64,000 nucleotides of DNA from Austwickia chelonae (GTDB lineage: Bacteria > Actinomycetota > Actinomycetes > Actinomycetales > Dermatophilaceae). The first letter of the stretch is position 1; each line of letters begins with the position of its first letter. Position numbers and translations under genes: made by a program. The DNA is taken from assembly GCF_003391095.1 (NCBI RefSeq), contig NZ_CP031447.1, positions 2,294,001 to 2,358,000 on the forward strand, in the 5' to 3' direction. Under the pieces are notes generated by a model. The model searched no databases, was not told the origin of the DNA, and saw only the letters and a program-made list of their open reading frames with translations. This document shows positions 46,443-56,393 of this stretch, piece by piece.

Positions 46443-47114
46443 TCAGAGGGTGGTGAACCGAGCGTGGACGGTGGCCTCCACCGAGACGTCCTCAGGCATG
46501 ATGTCAATGCCATTCTCCCCGCCGGTGGTCAACGCCAGTGCGGCATCCCGGGATTCACCGCCTTGGAAGGATTCTCCGGCCGTCGAGCTCACCCCGGAGA
46601 GCAGACCCTGATCGGCGATCTCGACGGCTTTGACATCGGCCGCACCGGCGGCTCTGGCCACCACCAGTGCGCGCTCCCGAGCCTCATCGACGGCCTGCCC
46701 CAGCACCCACCCCGTCACCTGACGCCGGTTGATCTCGGTGAGGCTCCATTCGACGTCGTGCAAGGTGACCCCCGCGATTGTCCCCACCTGGTGGGCGAAC
46801 CTCGTGAGCACCTGGAAATCCCGGAACTTGACCTTGACCACGGCAGTGGCCGCATAACGCATCGGCAGAAGCGCCCGGGCGTCGGAATAAGGGCGCCACG
46901 ATCGGGTGGTGATCGGGAGAACCGCGTGCCAGGTCACCGGCGAGACCCCGTTCCCCTCGAGGTCGTGGATGCACGCTGACACCTCGTGCACAGAGGCCGT
47001 GGCCCGGTTCAACGACTCGGTACGGTCGCCGGATTCGAAACTCACCGTGAGATGCAGGGTGGCGCGTTCCGGCGGAAGAGAAGTGCGCTTGTGCCCCACC
47101 ACCGTGATGTCCAT
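46443..47114 (-). CDS. SIMPL domain (DUF541) protein
   Basis: A 223-residue protein of the SIMPL family: alternating strands starting ITVVGHKRTSLPPERATLHLTV, a middle VVKVKFRDFQVL, and ARERALVVARAAGAADV typical of the C-terminal helix and strand. Unlike most SIMPL proteins it lacks a signal peptide, so it is probably cytoplasmic. The function is unknown; family members have been tied to stress defence. ATG 47114 was chosen; the longer frame starts in non-coding-like sequence. Confidence 0.72.
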   Translation of the reverse strand: MDITVVGHKRTSLPPERATLHLTVSFESGDRTESLNRATASVHEVSACIHDLEGNGVSPVTWHAVLPITTRSWRPYSDARALLPMRYAATAVVKVKFRDFQVLTRFAHQVGTIAGVTLHDVEWSLTEINRRQVTGWVLGQAVDEARERALVVARAAGAADVKAVEIADQGLLSGVSSTAGESFQGGESRDAALALTTGGENGIDIMPEDVSVEATVHARFTTL

Positions 47115-47246
47115 ACAACCCCGTTCGTCCCCTTCGACGTGGCTGCCCGGACAGCCCGTCGACCAGTTGAAACACACGCTAGGCATACCTTATCCCGAGG
47201 CGGCCTCACCGTACTCCGGCCTGTCCATGCTCTGGCGTGGGCCGGA

Positions 47247-47292
47247 TGCGGTGCTGGCCCGTCCCGATGCTTCGAGACGGGCCAGCACCGCA
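47247..47292 (-). terminator. Perfect 17-bp hairpin after sdhB
   Basis: Positions 47247-47263 and 47276-47292 pair perfectly with a 12-nt loop, starting 15 nt beyond the sdhB stop. It closes the sdhCAB operon. Confidence 0.8.
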
Positions 47293-47307
47293 GAACTCCA
47301 CCGGATG

Positions 47308-48045
47308 TCAGTGCAGGAAGACATTCCGGACGTCGTTGTTCAAGAAGGAGATGACGTCCATCGGGATCTCCTTCGGGCAGGCGTCGGCACACGCGCCGAC
47401 GTTGGTGCACCCGCCGAAGCCCTCACCGTCATGCCGTTGAACCATGGCCTTGACCCGGGTCCATCGCTCCGGCTGTCCTTGCGGGAGCAGCCCGAGATGG
47501 GTGACCTTCGCGCCCATGAAGAGCATCCCGGCCGCATTGGGGCAGGCTGCCACGCAGGCACCGCAGCCGATGCAGGCCGCTGCTTCGAAGGCCTTGTCCG
47601 CCTTCTTCTTCTCCACCGGGGCTGCGTGGGCATCCGGAGCTGCACCGGTGTTGGCGGAAATGAAGCCCCCGGCTCCGATGATGCGGTCCAGCGCCGTGCG
47701 GTCGACCACCAGGTCGTGCAGGACGGGGAAGGCCGCCGCCCGCCACGGCTCGACGATGATCTCATCGCCGTCGTTGAAATTACGCATGTGCAACTGGCAG
47801 GTGGTGACGCCCTTCTTACCGTGCGGACGGCCGTTGATGACCACACCGCAGGTACCGCAGATGCCTTCACGACAGTCGCTGTCGAAAGCCACCGGCTCTT
47901 CGCCGCGGTCGTTCAGGTCCTCGTTGAGCACATCGAGCATCTCGAGGAAGGACATGTCGGGTGAGACATTGTCCACCTGGTAGGTCGACAGCTTGCCCTG
48001 GGCCTTCGGTCCGGCCTGACGCCAGATCTTCAGAGTGATTTTCAC
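47308..48045 (-). CDS. sdhB: Succinate dehydrogenase iron-sulfur subunit
   Basis: A 245-residue subunit carrying electrons from the flavin to quinone. The plant-ferredoxin-like N-half has [10 protein letters not shown] and a fourth Cys in TTC for the 2Fe-2S cluster. The C-half has [13 protein letters not shown] and [15 protein letters not shown] for the 4Fe-4S and 3Fe-4S clusters. GTG 48045 overlaps the sdhA stop by 4 nt with GGAG upstream. Confidence 0.94.
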   Translation of the reverse strand: MKITLKIWRQAGPKAQGKLSTYQVDNVSPDMSFLEMLDVLNEDLNDRGEEPVAFDSDCREGICGTCGVVINGRPHGKKGVTTCQLHMRNFNDGDEIIVEPWRAAAFPVLHDLVVDRTALDRIIGAGGFISANTGAAPDAHAAPVEKKKADKAFEAAACIGCGACVAACPNAAGMLFMGAKVTHLGLLPQGQPERWTRVKAMVQRHDGEGFGGCTNVGACADACPKEIPMDVISFLNNDVRNVFLH

Positions 48046-50051
48046 TTGTAGCTCCGCTGCTTCAACTCGATGAACTCGTACACGAGGTCTTCCTTGTGCA
48101 GGACCGGGGCTTCGTTCTCCCCGCCCCATTCCCAGGCGGCGACGTAGCAGAACTCGTCGTCGTGACGGAGCGCTTCGCCGTCCTCCGTCTGGCTCTCCCC
48201 GCGGAAGTGACCGCCGCAGGACTCACGACGGTGCAGTGCGTCGATACACATCAGCTCGCCCAGTTCGAGGAAGTCGGCCACTCGTCCGGCTTTCTCCAAG
48301 CTCTGGTTCATCTCATCGGCCTTGCCGAGGACCCGCAGGTTGGACCAGAACTCCTTGCGCAGCTCACGGATCTTCTCGATCGCGATCTTCAGACCTGCTT
48401 CGGTGCGCTCCATGCCGCAGTATTCCCACATGATCGCGCCGAGTTCCTTGTGGTAGCTGTCGACGGAGCGGGTGCCATTGCTGGACAGGAAGTGGTTGAC
48501 GCGCGCCTTGACGTTCTCCGAGGCTTCGACCACAGCTGGGTGGCTCAGGTCCAGCGGCGAGTAGGGGCCGCTGGCGAGGTAGTCACGGATCGTGTTCGGC
48601 AGGACGAAGTAACCGTCGGAGAGCCCCTGCATGAGCGCGGAGGCACCCAGTCGGTTCGCCCCGTGGTCGGAGAAGTTCGCTTCACCGGTCACGAACAGCC
48701 CGGGGACGGAGGACTGCAGGTCGTAGTCGACCCAGAGGCCACCCATCGTGTAGTGCACGGCCGGGTAGATCCGCATCGGCGTCTCGTAGGGGTTCTCCCC
48801 GGTGATCTCCTCGTACATGTCGAAGAGGTTGCCGTAGGAGGCCGAGACCTTGTCCCGGCCCAGGCGCCCGATGGCGTCGGCGAAGTCGAGGTAGACCCCT
48901 CGACGGACGCGGCGCTCGTTGCCGTCGATGTCCCGTTCGAGGATCTCGGGGCCGACTCCACGTCCTTCGTCGCACATGTTCTTCGCCTGGCGGGAGGCGA
49001 TGTCACGGGGGACGAGGTTACCGAAGGCCGGGTAGATGCGCTCCAGGTAGTAGTCGCGGTCCTCTTCGGGGATCTGTCGGGGGTCCTTGTCGCAGTCTTC
49101 GGCACGCTTGGGCACCCAGATGCGTCCGTCGTTACGCAGGGACTCCGACATCAGCGTCAGCTTGGACTGCTGGTCGCCATGGACCGGGATGCAGGTCGGG
49201 TGGATCTGCGTGAAGCACGGGTTGCCGAAGTAGGCGCCCTTGCGGTGGGCCCGCCAGATCGCGGTGGTGTTGCAGCCCATCGCATTGGTCGACAGGAAGA
49301 AGACGTTGCCGTAGCCGCCGGTGGCGAGGACGACCGCGTCGGCCAGGTGGGTCTCGATCTCACCGGTGACCATGTCGCGGGCGATGATGCCTCGTGCCCG
49401 TCCGTCGACGACGATCAGTTCGACCATCTCGTGCCGGGAGAACATCTCGACCGTTCCGGCCGGGTTGTCCGGCCCCTTCACCTGACGCTCCAGGGCCTGG
49501 TAGGCGCCGATCAGCAGCTGCTGGCCGGTCTGGCCACGGGCGTAGAAGGTCCGGGAGACCTGGACGCCACCGAAGGATCGGTTGTCGAGCAGGCCGCCGT
49601 ACTCGCGGGCGAAGGGAACACCCTGGGCGACGCACTGGTCGATGATGTTCGCGCTGACCTCGGCGAGGCGGTAGACGTTGTTCTCACGGGCGCGGTAGTC
49701 GCCACCCTTGACCGTGTCGTAGAAGAGACGGTACGTCGAGTCGCCGTCCTCCTTGTAGTTCTTGGCGGCGTTGATGCCGCCCTGGGCGGCGATCGAGTGG
49801 GCGCGACGCGGGCTGTCCTGGTAGCAGAACGCCTTGACGTTGTAGCCCGCTTCGCCGAGCGTCGCGGCGGCGGCGCCACCGGCCAGCCCGGTACCGACCA
49901 TGATGACGGTGAGCTTACGACGGTTGGCGGGGTTGACCAGCTTGGCGTCGAACTTGCGCTTCGTCCAACGCTGTTCGATCGGCCCGCTGGGGCACTTCGT
50001 GTCTTTGACCGGCTCACCTGCGCGGTAGAGGCCGTTGATCAGTTCAGTCAT
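48042..50051 (-). CDS. sdhA: Succinate dehydrogenase flavoprotein subunit
   Basis: A 669-residue flavoprotein oxidising succinate. [13 protein letters not shown] is the FAD-binding Rossmann loop, [13 protein letters not shown] holds the covalent FAD His, and HPTCIPV and R residues in the capping domain bind succinate. It is of the long Bacillus/mycobacterial Sdh type with a single cytochrome b subunit partner. It follows sdhC by 16 nt. Confidence 0.95.
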   Translation of the reverse strand: MTELINGLYRAGEPVKDTKCPSGPIEQRWTKRKFDAKLVNPANRRKLTVIMVGTGLAGGAAAATLGEAGYNVKAFCYQDSPRRAHSIAAQGGINAAKNYKEDGDSTYRLFYDTVKGGDYRARENNVYRLAEVSANIIDQCVAQGVPFAREYGGLLDNRSFGGVQVSRTFYARGQTGQQLLIGAYQALERQVKGPDNPAGTVEMFSRHEMVELIVVDGRARGIIARDMVTGEIETHLADAVVLATGGYGNVFFLSTNAMGCNTTAIWRAHRKGAYFGNPCFTQIHPTCIPVHGDQQSKLTLMSESLRNDGRIWVPKRAEDCDKDPRQIPEEDRDYYLERIYPAFGNLVPRDIASRQAKNMCDEGRGVGPEILERDIDGNERRVRRGVYLDFADAIGRLGRDKVSASYGNLFDMYEEITGENPYETPMRIYPAVHYTMGGLWVDYDLQSSVPGLFVTGEANFSDHGANRLGASALMQGLSDGYFVLPNTIRDYLASGPYSPLDLSHPAVVEASENVKARVNHFLSSNGTRSVDSYHKELGAIMWEYCGMERTEAGLKIAIEKIRELRKEFWSNLRVLGKADEMNQSLEKAGRVADFLELGELMCIDALHRRESCGGHFRGESQTEDGEALRHDDEFCYVAAWEWGGENEAPVLHKEDLVYEFIELKQRSYK

Positions 50052-50067
50052 GATGTCGAATCAGCCC

Positions 50068-50793
50068 TTACTTGATGATGCCGACGAGGATGGCTACGGG
50101 GGTCAAGGCGAAGCCACCGGCCACGGCCACGGCCACGAAGACCGCGGCGAGCTTGGCGTTGGTGCGTGCCTTCACGCTGTTGGTCCATCCCAGGGTCTGG
50201 ATCGCGCTCCAGGTCCCGTGGTGCAGGTGCATCGCCAGCGCGCACAGCGCCACCAGGTAGATCAACGTCACCCACCAGATCTGGAAGCTGGCCACCACCA
50301 GCTTGTACGGGCTCTCCACGCCGTCCACCAGGAAGTCCGAGCCCATCCGTCCGTCACCGGTGAACTTGATCACGGTGAAGTGGGCCAGGTGCCAGATGAT
50401 GAAGACGAAAAGCGTGATGCCGCCCCAGCGCATGGCCTTGCTGGACAGGCTCCGCTGAACCGTCATCTTGGCGGAGTACTTGGTACCGCGTGCCGCATTA
50501 GCCCGCTTCCACAAAGTGCTGGCGGCATAGATGTGCAGGCCGACCGCAAGAATCAGGCTGAGCCGGAAAAGCCAGAGAAAACCTTCATGCGGAAGGATCG
50601 GCTCGAACATTGTCCGCAGGTGGTGTGCATAGTCATCGAAAGCGCGCTGACCGGCGAACAACTTGAGGTTGCCGTACATGTGGAAGAGAACGAAGAAGAC
50701 GAGATAGAGACCGGAGATCGCCATCACGATCTTCAAGCCGATTGACGAGAGGGCCGGACTCGGCCGAGTAGGTGTCAGAGTCGAAGTAGCCAC
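50068..50793 (-). CDS. sdhC: Succinate dehydrogenase cytochrome b subunit
   Basis: A 241-residue membrane anchor with five transmembrane helices, typical of type B b558 anchors holding two hemes. Candidate axial His residues lie in FHMYGNLK, GLHIYAAS, WHLAHFTVI and HLHHGTWS. GTG 50793 starts the first hydrophilic residues before helix 1; no strong ribosome site is seen. It is the first gene of sdhCAB. Confidence 0.9.
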   Translation of the reverse strand: MATSTLTPTRPSPALSSIGLKIVMAISGLYLVFFVLFHMYGNLKLFAGQRAFDDYAHHLRTMFEPILPHEGFLWLFRLSLILAVGLHIYAASTLWKRANAARGTKYSAKMTVQRSLSSKAMRWGGITLFVFIIWHLAHFTVIKFTGDGRMGSDFLVDGVESPYKLVVASFQIWWVTLIYLVALCALAMHLHHGTWSAIQTLGWTNSVKARTNAKLAAVFVAVAVAGGFALTPVAILVGIIK

Positions 50794-51121
50794 GAGCGCA
50801 GTCTGCCCTGTTCTAGTGGAGGAAAAGAGATTTGACGCCCACCTCGATCGATCGTGGATCGATCCTGAAAACCGGCCGACGGCGTGGGCTTCCTCCGGCC
50901 GGGCGGCGATCACCCGGTGTCGGCGCCGCACGGACCTCCGGCCTCAAGGGCGAGAGCATCGCGGCGGCGCCCTAAGTCACCCATGTCGCTTTCCTCTCTT
51001 CGCGGTTTACCGCAACAATCCTAATTCTTCACACCCCAAAACCCACCTTGTGAGCCAGGAATCGTGCCGAAGGTCCCAGGTCGTACGAGCCTGGAAGGAG
51101 GCTCGTACGACCTCGAGATGC
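50794..51121. other. Intergenic region upstream of sdhC holding a promoter and the rocD terminator
   Basis: A 328-nt gap. The sdhC side has a repeated GATCGATC pattern (about 50843-50862) that may be an operator. The rocD side holds a terminator described separately. No gene is supported. Confidence 0.35.
51078..51113 (-). terminator. Perfect 14-bp hairpin after rocD
   Basis: AGGTCGTACGAGCC (51078-51091) and GGCTCGTACGACCT (51100-51113) pair fully around an 8-nt loop, ending 8 nt from the rocD stop. Confidence 0.8.
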
Positions 51122-52348
51122 CTACTTCAAAGCACCTTGAAGTGCCTCCAGGAGGAGGTCCAGTTCCTTTTCGGTGATCGTCAGCGGCGGTGCGAATCGT
51201 ACCGTCGATCCGTGGGTCTCCTTGGCGAGAACGCCTGCCGACATGAGACGTTCGCAAATCTCTCGGCCGGTGCCCACTGCCGGGTCGATATCGACCCCGG
51301 CCCACAGTCCGCGGGTGCGCAACCCGACGAGTCCGTTCCCGACGAAAGTGGACAAGCCGTCCGTCAGATAACGGCCCCGCTCCTGCGCGGAAGACAGGAT
51401 CTCCCCTTCGGCGAGGATGCTCACCACTTCATGGGCGATCGCGCAGGCCAGTGGGTTCCCGCCGAACGTGGAGCCGTGGGATCCCGGGGTGATGACCGAC
51501 ATGACGTCCTCGTCGGCGAGCACGGCACTGACCGGCATGATGCCGCCGCCGAGCGCCTTCCCCAGCAGGTAGAGATCCGGTACGACCTGTTCGTGATCGC
51601 AGGCGAAGAGCGTTCCGGTGCGTCCCAGACCGGACTGGATCTCGTCGGCGATCATCAGCATGCCGTGGGTGTCGCACAGTTCGCGCACGGCCTGGAGGAA
51701 GCCGTCCGGCGGGATGTTCACACCGCTCTCTCCCTGGATCGGTTCCAGGAGTACCGCGACGGTGTCCGGGGTGATCGCTGCCGCGAGCGCCTCGATGTCG
51801 CCGAAGGGGACCCCGCGGAATCCTTCGGTGAAGGGCCCGTAGTCGGCGCGGGCGGTGTCATCCGTGGAGAAGGAGACGATGGTGGTGGTCCGGCCGTGGA
51901 AGTTGCCGTCCATCGTCAGGATGACGCCAGCACCTTCTGCGACGCCTTTGACCCGGCGGCCCCACCTGCGGGCGATCTTCACGGCGGTCTCCACCGCTTC
52001 TGCGCCGGAGTTCATCGGCAGGACGTATTCCTTGCCGGCGAGCGCTGCCAGGTCGGTGACGAAGGGGCCGAGTTGGTCGTGGTAGAAGGCTCGTGACGTG
52101 AGGGTGAGCCGTTGTACCTGTTCGACGGCGCGGGCAACCAGTCGGGGGTGACCGTGTCCGAAGTTGAGGGCCGAGTAGCCGGCCAGGCAGTCGAGATAGC
52201 GTCGGCCTTCGACGTCCTCGACCCAGACTCCTTCGCCGGACCTGATGACGACTGGTAGCGGGTGGTAGTTGTGTGCTGCGTGGCTTTCGGTGAGGGCGAT
52301 GTGCTGTGCGCTGTCCAGTGGTCTTGCCTCTGTCTGGTCCCCAGCCAT
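51122..52348 (-). CDS. rocD: Ornithine aminotransferase
   Basis: A 408-residue PLP enzyme converting ornithine and 2-oxoglutarate to glutamate semialdehyde and glutamate. EGRRYLDCLAGYSALNFGHGHP, the PLP-binding NSGAEAVETAVK, DEIQSGLGRTG and the active-site Lys in LLGKALGGG match RocD rather than ArgD or GabT. It lies downstream of ald, a possible pairing in amino acid nitrogen recycling. Confidence 0.9.
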   Translation of the reverse strand: MAGDQTEARPLDSAQHIALTESHAAHNYHPLPVVIRSGEGVWVEDVEGRRYLDCLAGYSALNFGHGHPRLVARAVEQVQRLTLTSRAFYHDQLGPFVTDLAALAGKEYVLPMNSGAEAVETAVKIARRWGRRVKGVAEGAGVILTMDGNFHGRTTTIVSFSTDDTARADYGPFTEGFRGVPFGDIEALAAAITPDTVAVLLEPIQGESGVNIPPDGFLQAVRELCDTHGMLMIADEIQSGLGRTGTLFACDHEQVVPDLYLLGKALGGGIMPVSAVLADEDVMSVITPGSHGSTFGGNPLACAIAHEVVSILAEGEILSSAQERGRYLTDGLSTFVGNGLVGLRTRGLWAGVDIDPAVGTGREICERLMSAGVLAKETHGSTVRFAPPLTITEKELDLLLEALQGALK

Positions 52349-52405
52349 GGGCCTGTCCTTCCCGTCGTCGCTTGTTCTGTCGAAAAACAGGATGTCAGAA
52401 CGTAA

Positions 52406-52457
52406 CTCACCCCGGTGGGGCGGCCTCGACGCGACATCGGGCCCCTACCGGGGTGAG
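52406..52457 (-). terminator. Inverted repeat between ald and rocD
   Basis: CTCACCCCGGT (52406-52416) and ACCGGGGTGAG (52447-52457) form an 11-bp perfect outer stem; GGGGC and GCCCC inside can extend it. It begins 26 nt past the ald stop. Confidence 0.65.
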
Positions 52458-52482
52458 CAGGAGAGGTCAGGAAAGCGCTCGG

Positions 52483-53598
52483 TCAGGCGAGCACCTTCTC
52501 CAGGGGGACGTAAGACATGCCGAAGGCTTCGGCGACGCCGGGGAAGACGACTTCTCCGCCGTAGGTGTTCAGCCCGAGTGCCAGCGGACGGCTGTCCCGG
52601 CAGGCTTCCTTCCATCCCTGGTCAGCGAGGCGGACGGCGTAGGGCAGGGTCGCATTGGTCAAGGCCCAGGTGGAGGTGTTGGGGACAGCTCCAGGCATAT
52701 TGGCGACGCAGTAGAAGACCGAGTCGTGAACGGCGAAGGTCGGGTCGGCGTGGGTGGTCGGGTGGGAGTCCTCGAAGCAGCCGCCCTGGTCGATGGCGAT
52801 GTCGACGAGCACACTTCCGGGTTTCATCTGCGAGACCAGCTCGTTGGAGACCAACTTGGGCGCTTTCGCCCCGGGGATCAGTACGGCGCCGATGACCATG
52901 TCGGCCTGCATGACCTGCTTTTTGACGGTCAGGGAGGACGAGGCCAGCCCGTGCACCCGGTTGCTGTACCGCCAGAAGCTCATCCGGAGCTTGTCGAGGT
53001 CGGTGTCGAGGATGGTGACATCGGCGCCCATGCCGAGGGCGATGTTCGCGGCATTCTGTCCGGCGACACCGCCCCCGAGGACGACGACCTTGGCGTTGGC
53101 GACACCACCGACGCCACCCATCAGGACTCCGCGCCCACCCTGGGCTTTCATGAGCGCGTGGGCACCGACCTGGGGTGCCAGGCATCCGGCGACCTCGGAC
53201 ATCGGGTAGAGCAGGGGGAGCATCCCGGAGGGCTGCTGCACCGTCTCGTAGGCGATGGAGGTGGTTCCGGCGGTGAGGAGGGCGTCGGTCTGGGGTTTGT
53301 CCGCTGCGAGGTGCAGATACGTGAAGAGCACGAGGTCGTCGCGCAGGAGCGGATACTCCTCGGCGATGGGTTCTTTGACCTTCATGACCATCTCGGACTC
53401 GCCCCACAGCTCGTCCGAGGTGTCGATGATCGTGGCACCTTCGGCGACGAATTCGTCGTCGGTGATCGAGGACCCCAGGCCTGCGCCTTTCTGGACGAGC
53501 ACGGTGTGCCCGTGGTGGACGAGTTCGTGGACCCCGACGGGGGTGATGCCGACGCGGAACTCGTTGTTCTTGATCTCGGTCGGAATACCGATCTTCAC
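52483..53598 (-). CDS. ald: Alanine dehydrogenase
   Basis: A 371-residue NAD-linked enzyme interconverting L-alanine with pyruvate and ammonia. MKIGIPTEIKNNEFRVGITP, the catalytic Lys/His region (VKEPIAEEY, YLHLA), the Rossmann motif LGGGVAGQNAA, and DIAIDQGGCFE are all present. It is followed by rocD after an inverted repeat. Its upstream region is notably AT-rich. Confidence 0.95.
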   Translation of the reverse strand: MKIGIPTEIKNNEFRVGITPVGVHELVHHGHTVLVQKGAGLGSSITDDEFVAEGATIIDTSDELWGESEMVMKVKEPIAEEYPLLRDDLVLFTYLHLAADKPQTDALLTAGTTSIAYETVQQPSGMLPLLYPMSEVAGCLAPQVGAHALMKAQGGRGVLMGGVGGVANAKVVVLGGGVAGQNAANIALGMGADVTILDTDLDKLRMSFWRYSNRVHGLASSSLTVKKQVMQADMVIGAVLIPGAKAPKLVSNELVSQMKPGSVLVDIAIDQGGCFEDSHPTTHADPTFAVHDSVFYCVANMPGAVPNTSTWALTNATLPYAVRLADQGWKEACRDSRPLALGLNTYGGEVVFPGVAEAFGMSYVPLEKVLA

Positions 53599-53791
53599 TG
53601 CGACCCTCCTGACATGGAACGTCCCTGTGTTCCCCGGACGTGTCGTCCTGTGTGCGGCCTCTGTTGCCGCTCGTCACGAGCCTAGGAAGAAGCAGCCTTC
53701 GCGTCAGGCGAATTGCATTAATAAACAAAAGAACACAAGAATTTTGCCATTTGCTGACCTGGTTTTCGCCGGGTGAGGAGCCGATGTCGGT
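53599..53791 (-). promoter_or_regulatory. AT-rich ald upstream region
   Basis: About 40 nt around 53710-53752 is strikingly AT-rich against the surrounding GC background. In mycobacteria ald is activated by AdeR through AT-rich repeats; a similar control here is inference. No adeR gene is in the window. The gap also carries the rsmI 3' end spacer. Confidence 0.35.
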
Positions 53792-54625
53792 TCATCCTCG
53801 GGTGGTCGCTGCCGCGTAGAGCTCCTTGCTGGGAATCCCGCTCACCGCGGCGACTGCCTTGCAGGCGTCCTTGAGCCGTTCACCGGCGGCGACCCGCTCA
53901 CGCACCTGTGCGAGGGCTTCGTCCGGGTCGACCCGTCGTTGCCCGGCGCCGTCGACGACGACGGTGATCTCACCGCGCACCTCGCCTTGCGCCCAGTCGG
54001 CGAGTTCGCCCAAGGTTCCGCGCCGGACCTCCTCGTAGGTCTTCGTCAGTTCGCGGCAGACCGCAGCTCGGCGGTCGGCGCCAAAGGCTTCGGCCAAGGC
54101 AGCGAGCATGGCACCCAAGCGGTGCGGCGCTTCGAAGAAGACCATGGTGCGTTGTTCGGCGTCGAGTTCGGCCAGAGCCCGGGCACGTTCTCCGGGCTTA
54201 CGAGGCAGGAAACCTTCGAAGCAGAAACGTCGTACCGGGAGACCGGAGACCGCCAGTGCGCCCAGGACGGCGCTCGGACCGGGCACGCAGGTCACCCGGA
54301 CGTCGTGGGCGACTGCGGCAGCGACCAAACGGTATCCGGGGTCGGAGACACTGGGCATCCCCGCATCGGTCACCACGAGGATCTTTGCCCCGGAGTGGAG
54401 TTCTTCGACGAAATCTTCGGCGCGCCCGGCCTCGTTGTGCTCGTGGTACGACACGATGCGCCCAGCCGGTTTCACGTCCAGTGCGGCGAGCAGACGCTGC
54501 AGACGCCGGGTGTCCTCAGCGGCGATGACATCGGCAGATGCCAGCTCGGCGGCCAGCCGGGGTGAGGCGTCACGGGGGTCGCCGATCGGGGTGGCTGCGA
54601 GGACGAGAAGGCCGGTGTCGGTCAT
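53792..54625 (-). CDS. rsmI: 16S rRNA (cytidine(1402)-2'-O)-methyltransferase
   Basis: A 277-residue tetrapyrrole-methylase-fold enzyme that methylates 16S C1402. LLVLAATPIGDPRDASPR, AAEDTRRLQRLL, VTDAGMPSVSDPG and PGPSAVLGALAVSGLP are characteristic. ATG 54625 was chosen; longer in-frame starts run into the divergent pmt gene. It is divergent from pmt with a 46-nt shared promoter space, like the order in mycobacteria. Confidence 0.93.
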   Translation of the reverse strand: MTDTGLLVLAATPIGDPRDASPRLAAELASADVIAAEDTRRLQRLLAALDVKPAGRIVSYHEHNEAGRAEDFVEELHSGAKILVVTDAGMPSVSDPGYRLVAAAVAHDVRVTCVPGPSAVLGALAVSGLPVRRFCFEGFLPRKPGERARALAELDAEQRTMVFFEAPHRLGAMLAALAEAFGADRRAAVCRELTKTYEEVRRGTLGELADWAQGEVRGEITVVVDGAGQRRVDPDEALAQVRERVAAGERLKDACKAVAAVSGIPSKELYAAATTRG

Positions 54626-54671
54626 AGGACGATCCTGCCAGGAAGTGGCGCGGGCACCTGGGCCGCCTACC

Positions 54672-56336
54672 ATGTCGCCCATGACGTCAGTGAGCGCGGC
54701 GCCCCCCGAGACGCTCGGCAGACAGGCCGGTGACGACCGGCTGTCGGCCACGATGATCGGCCGGGACACGGACCTCGCCGGCCGGGTGGCCATCCTGCGC
54801 AGGCGCCTCTTGGGCTCGCCTCCCTCGGATCGACTACTCGGCTGGCTCGGCCCTTTGTTCGCTGCGCTGGTCGGCGGCATCATCCGCTTCTGGGAACTGG
54901 GCCGGATCAACACGCTCATCTTCGATGAGACCTACTACGTCAAGCAGGGCTATTCGATGCTGCTGCACGGCGTGGAGATGCGGGACAACCAGGTCAACAA
55001 GGAGAACGTCCTGTGGAATGCCGGGACCTTCGATCCGGCGAAGATCTTCATCGACGAAGCCGACTTCGTGGTGCATCCTCCGGTCGGGAAATGGGTCATC
55101 GCCGCAGGTGAATATCTCTTCGGGATCTCCGACCCCTTCGGATGGCGTTTCTCCGTGGCCTTGTTGGGAACCTTGTCGATCCTGATGTTGGGCAGGGCTG
55201 CCTTCCGTCTGTTCGGTTCGACCTATCTGGCGACCTGCGCGGCGCTGCTGTTGGCCTTCGACGGGCACCATTTCACCCACAGCCGCACCGGGCTGCTCGA
55301 TCTGATCGTCATGTTCTTCGCACTGGGCGCTTTCTGTGCGCTCCTGATCGATCGGGACCACACACGGGAGAGGTTGGCGCACAAGGTCGCTCGGGGCGCT
55401 TCCCTCACGGGGACAGGCCCGTGGCTGTGGGGTCGGCCGTGGCGTTGGGTCGCAGCGGTGTGCCTGGGCCTGTGCATCGGCACGAAGTGGTCCGGGTTGT
55501 GGTTCCTGGCGGTCTTCGGCCTGATGACGGTGGCCTGGGATCTGGGTGCCCGCCGTACTGTCGGTGTCCGTCGTTGGGTGAGCGGAACCTTCGTGAAGGA
55601 CGCTGTTCCTGCCGGGATCAGCATGGTCGGCACGGCCTTGGTCATCTACGTGGCGAGCTGGGTCGGCTGGTTGACGGGCAGTACCGGTTGGGGCCGTCAT
55701 TGGGCTGCGGAGAATCCGCCGCAGACGGCCCTGGACGGGATCCTTCCGGATGCCTTACGCGCGCTGTGGAACTATCACCAGCAGGCGTGGAGCTTCCATG
55801 TCGGCCTGAACTCGGGGCACCCGTACGCCTCGAATCCGTGGTCGTGGATCATCATGTGGCGGCCGACCAGCTTCTACTACGAGGGGCCGAAGCTGGCCGA
55901 GCAGGGGTGCACCGTCGACCAGTGCAGCAAGGCCATCACCAATATCGGCACGGTCTCGATCTGGTGGGCAGCCGCGGCGATGATCCCGGTCCTGCTCTTC
56001 TGCTGGGCGATGCGTCGTGATTGGCGTGCCGGAGCTGTTCTGGCGGGCCTCCTGGCGGGGTGGTTCCCGTGGTTCCTCTTCCAGGAACGCACCATCTACA
56101 CCTTCTACGCGGTGGCCTTCGTGCCGTGGGTGGTCCTGGCTGTGGTCTACGGGATGTCGCTGGTGTTGGTTCCGAGGACGGCCGGCGTGGGCCGTTTCCA
56201 GGTGGGGGTGCTGGTGACCGGTGGCTTCGTGGTGCTCACGATGGCGCTGTTCATCTTCTGGTGGCCGGTGCTCACCGGGCAGGTCATCCCTTATCCGCAG
56301 TGGCAGTGGCGGATGTGGTTCCCCTCCTGGGTCTGA
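54672..56336 (+). CDS. pmt: Dolichyl-phosphate-mannose-protein mannosyltransferase
   Basis: A 554-residue GT39 enzyme that O-mannosylates exported proteins using polyprenyl-phosphate mannose. FDETYY (D85, E86) in the first outside loop is the catalytic acidic pair, and HPPVGKW follows. About 11 helices span 60-530, and the C-terminal WPVLTGQVI motif is typical of actinobacterial Pmt. The start may be ATG 54672 or ATG 54681; neither has a good ribosome site. Confidence 0.92.
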   Translation: MSPMTSVSAAPPETLGRQAGDDRLSATMIGRDTDLAGRVAILRRRLLGSPPSDRLLGWLGPLFAALVGGIIRFWELGRINTLIFDETYYVKQGYSMLLHGVEMRDNQVNKENVLWNAGTFDPAKIFIDEADFVVHPPVGKWVIAAGEYLFGISDPFGWRFSVALLGTLSILMLGRAAFRLFGSTYLATCAALLLAFDGHHFTHSRTGLLDLIVMFFALGAFCALLIDRDHTRERLAHKVARGASLTGTGPWLWGRPWRWVAAVCLGLCIGTKWSGLWFLAVFGLMTVAWDLGARRTVGVRRWVSGTFVKDAVPAGISMVGTALVIYVASWVGWLTGSTGWGRHWAAENPPQTALDGILPDALRALWNYHQQAWSFHVGLNSGHPYASNPWSWIIMWRPTSFYYEGPKLAEQGCTVDQCSKAITNIGTVSIWWAAAAMIPVLLFCWAMRRDWRAGAVLAGLLAGWFPWFLFQERTIYTFYAVAFVPWVVLAVVYGMSLVLVPRTAGVGRFQVGVLVTGGFVVLTMALFIFWWPVLTGQVIPYPQWQWRMWFPSWV

Positions 56337-56368
56337 TCCGGGCAGCGGCGTGCTTCCGGCAACGTTCC

Positions 56369-56390
56369 GGACAGTTTGCTTTGGCTGTCC
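56369..56390. terminator. Short hairpin between convergent genes
   Basis: GGACAG (56369-56374) pairs with CTGTCC (56385-56390) around a 10-nt loop between pmt and the convergent SWPGA-repeat gene. It is weak but well placed. Confidence 0.4.
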
Positions 56391-56393
56391 TGT

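Noticed and set aside
43988-46456. 822-codon plus-strand open frame opposite metG and tatD
   Set aside because: It is antisense to two well-supported genes and its translation is Arg/His/Pro-rich without family motifs.
48096-50075. 659-codon plus-strand open frame opposite sdhA
   Set aside because: It is a GC-bias shadow of sdhA: low-complexity Val/Asp/Gly content, no ribosome site, no recognisable domain.
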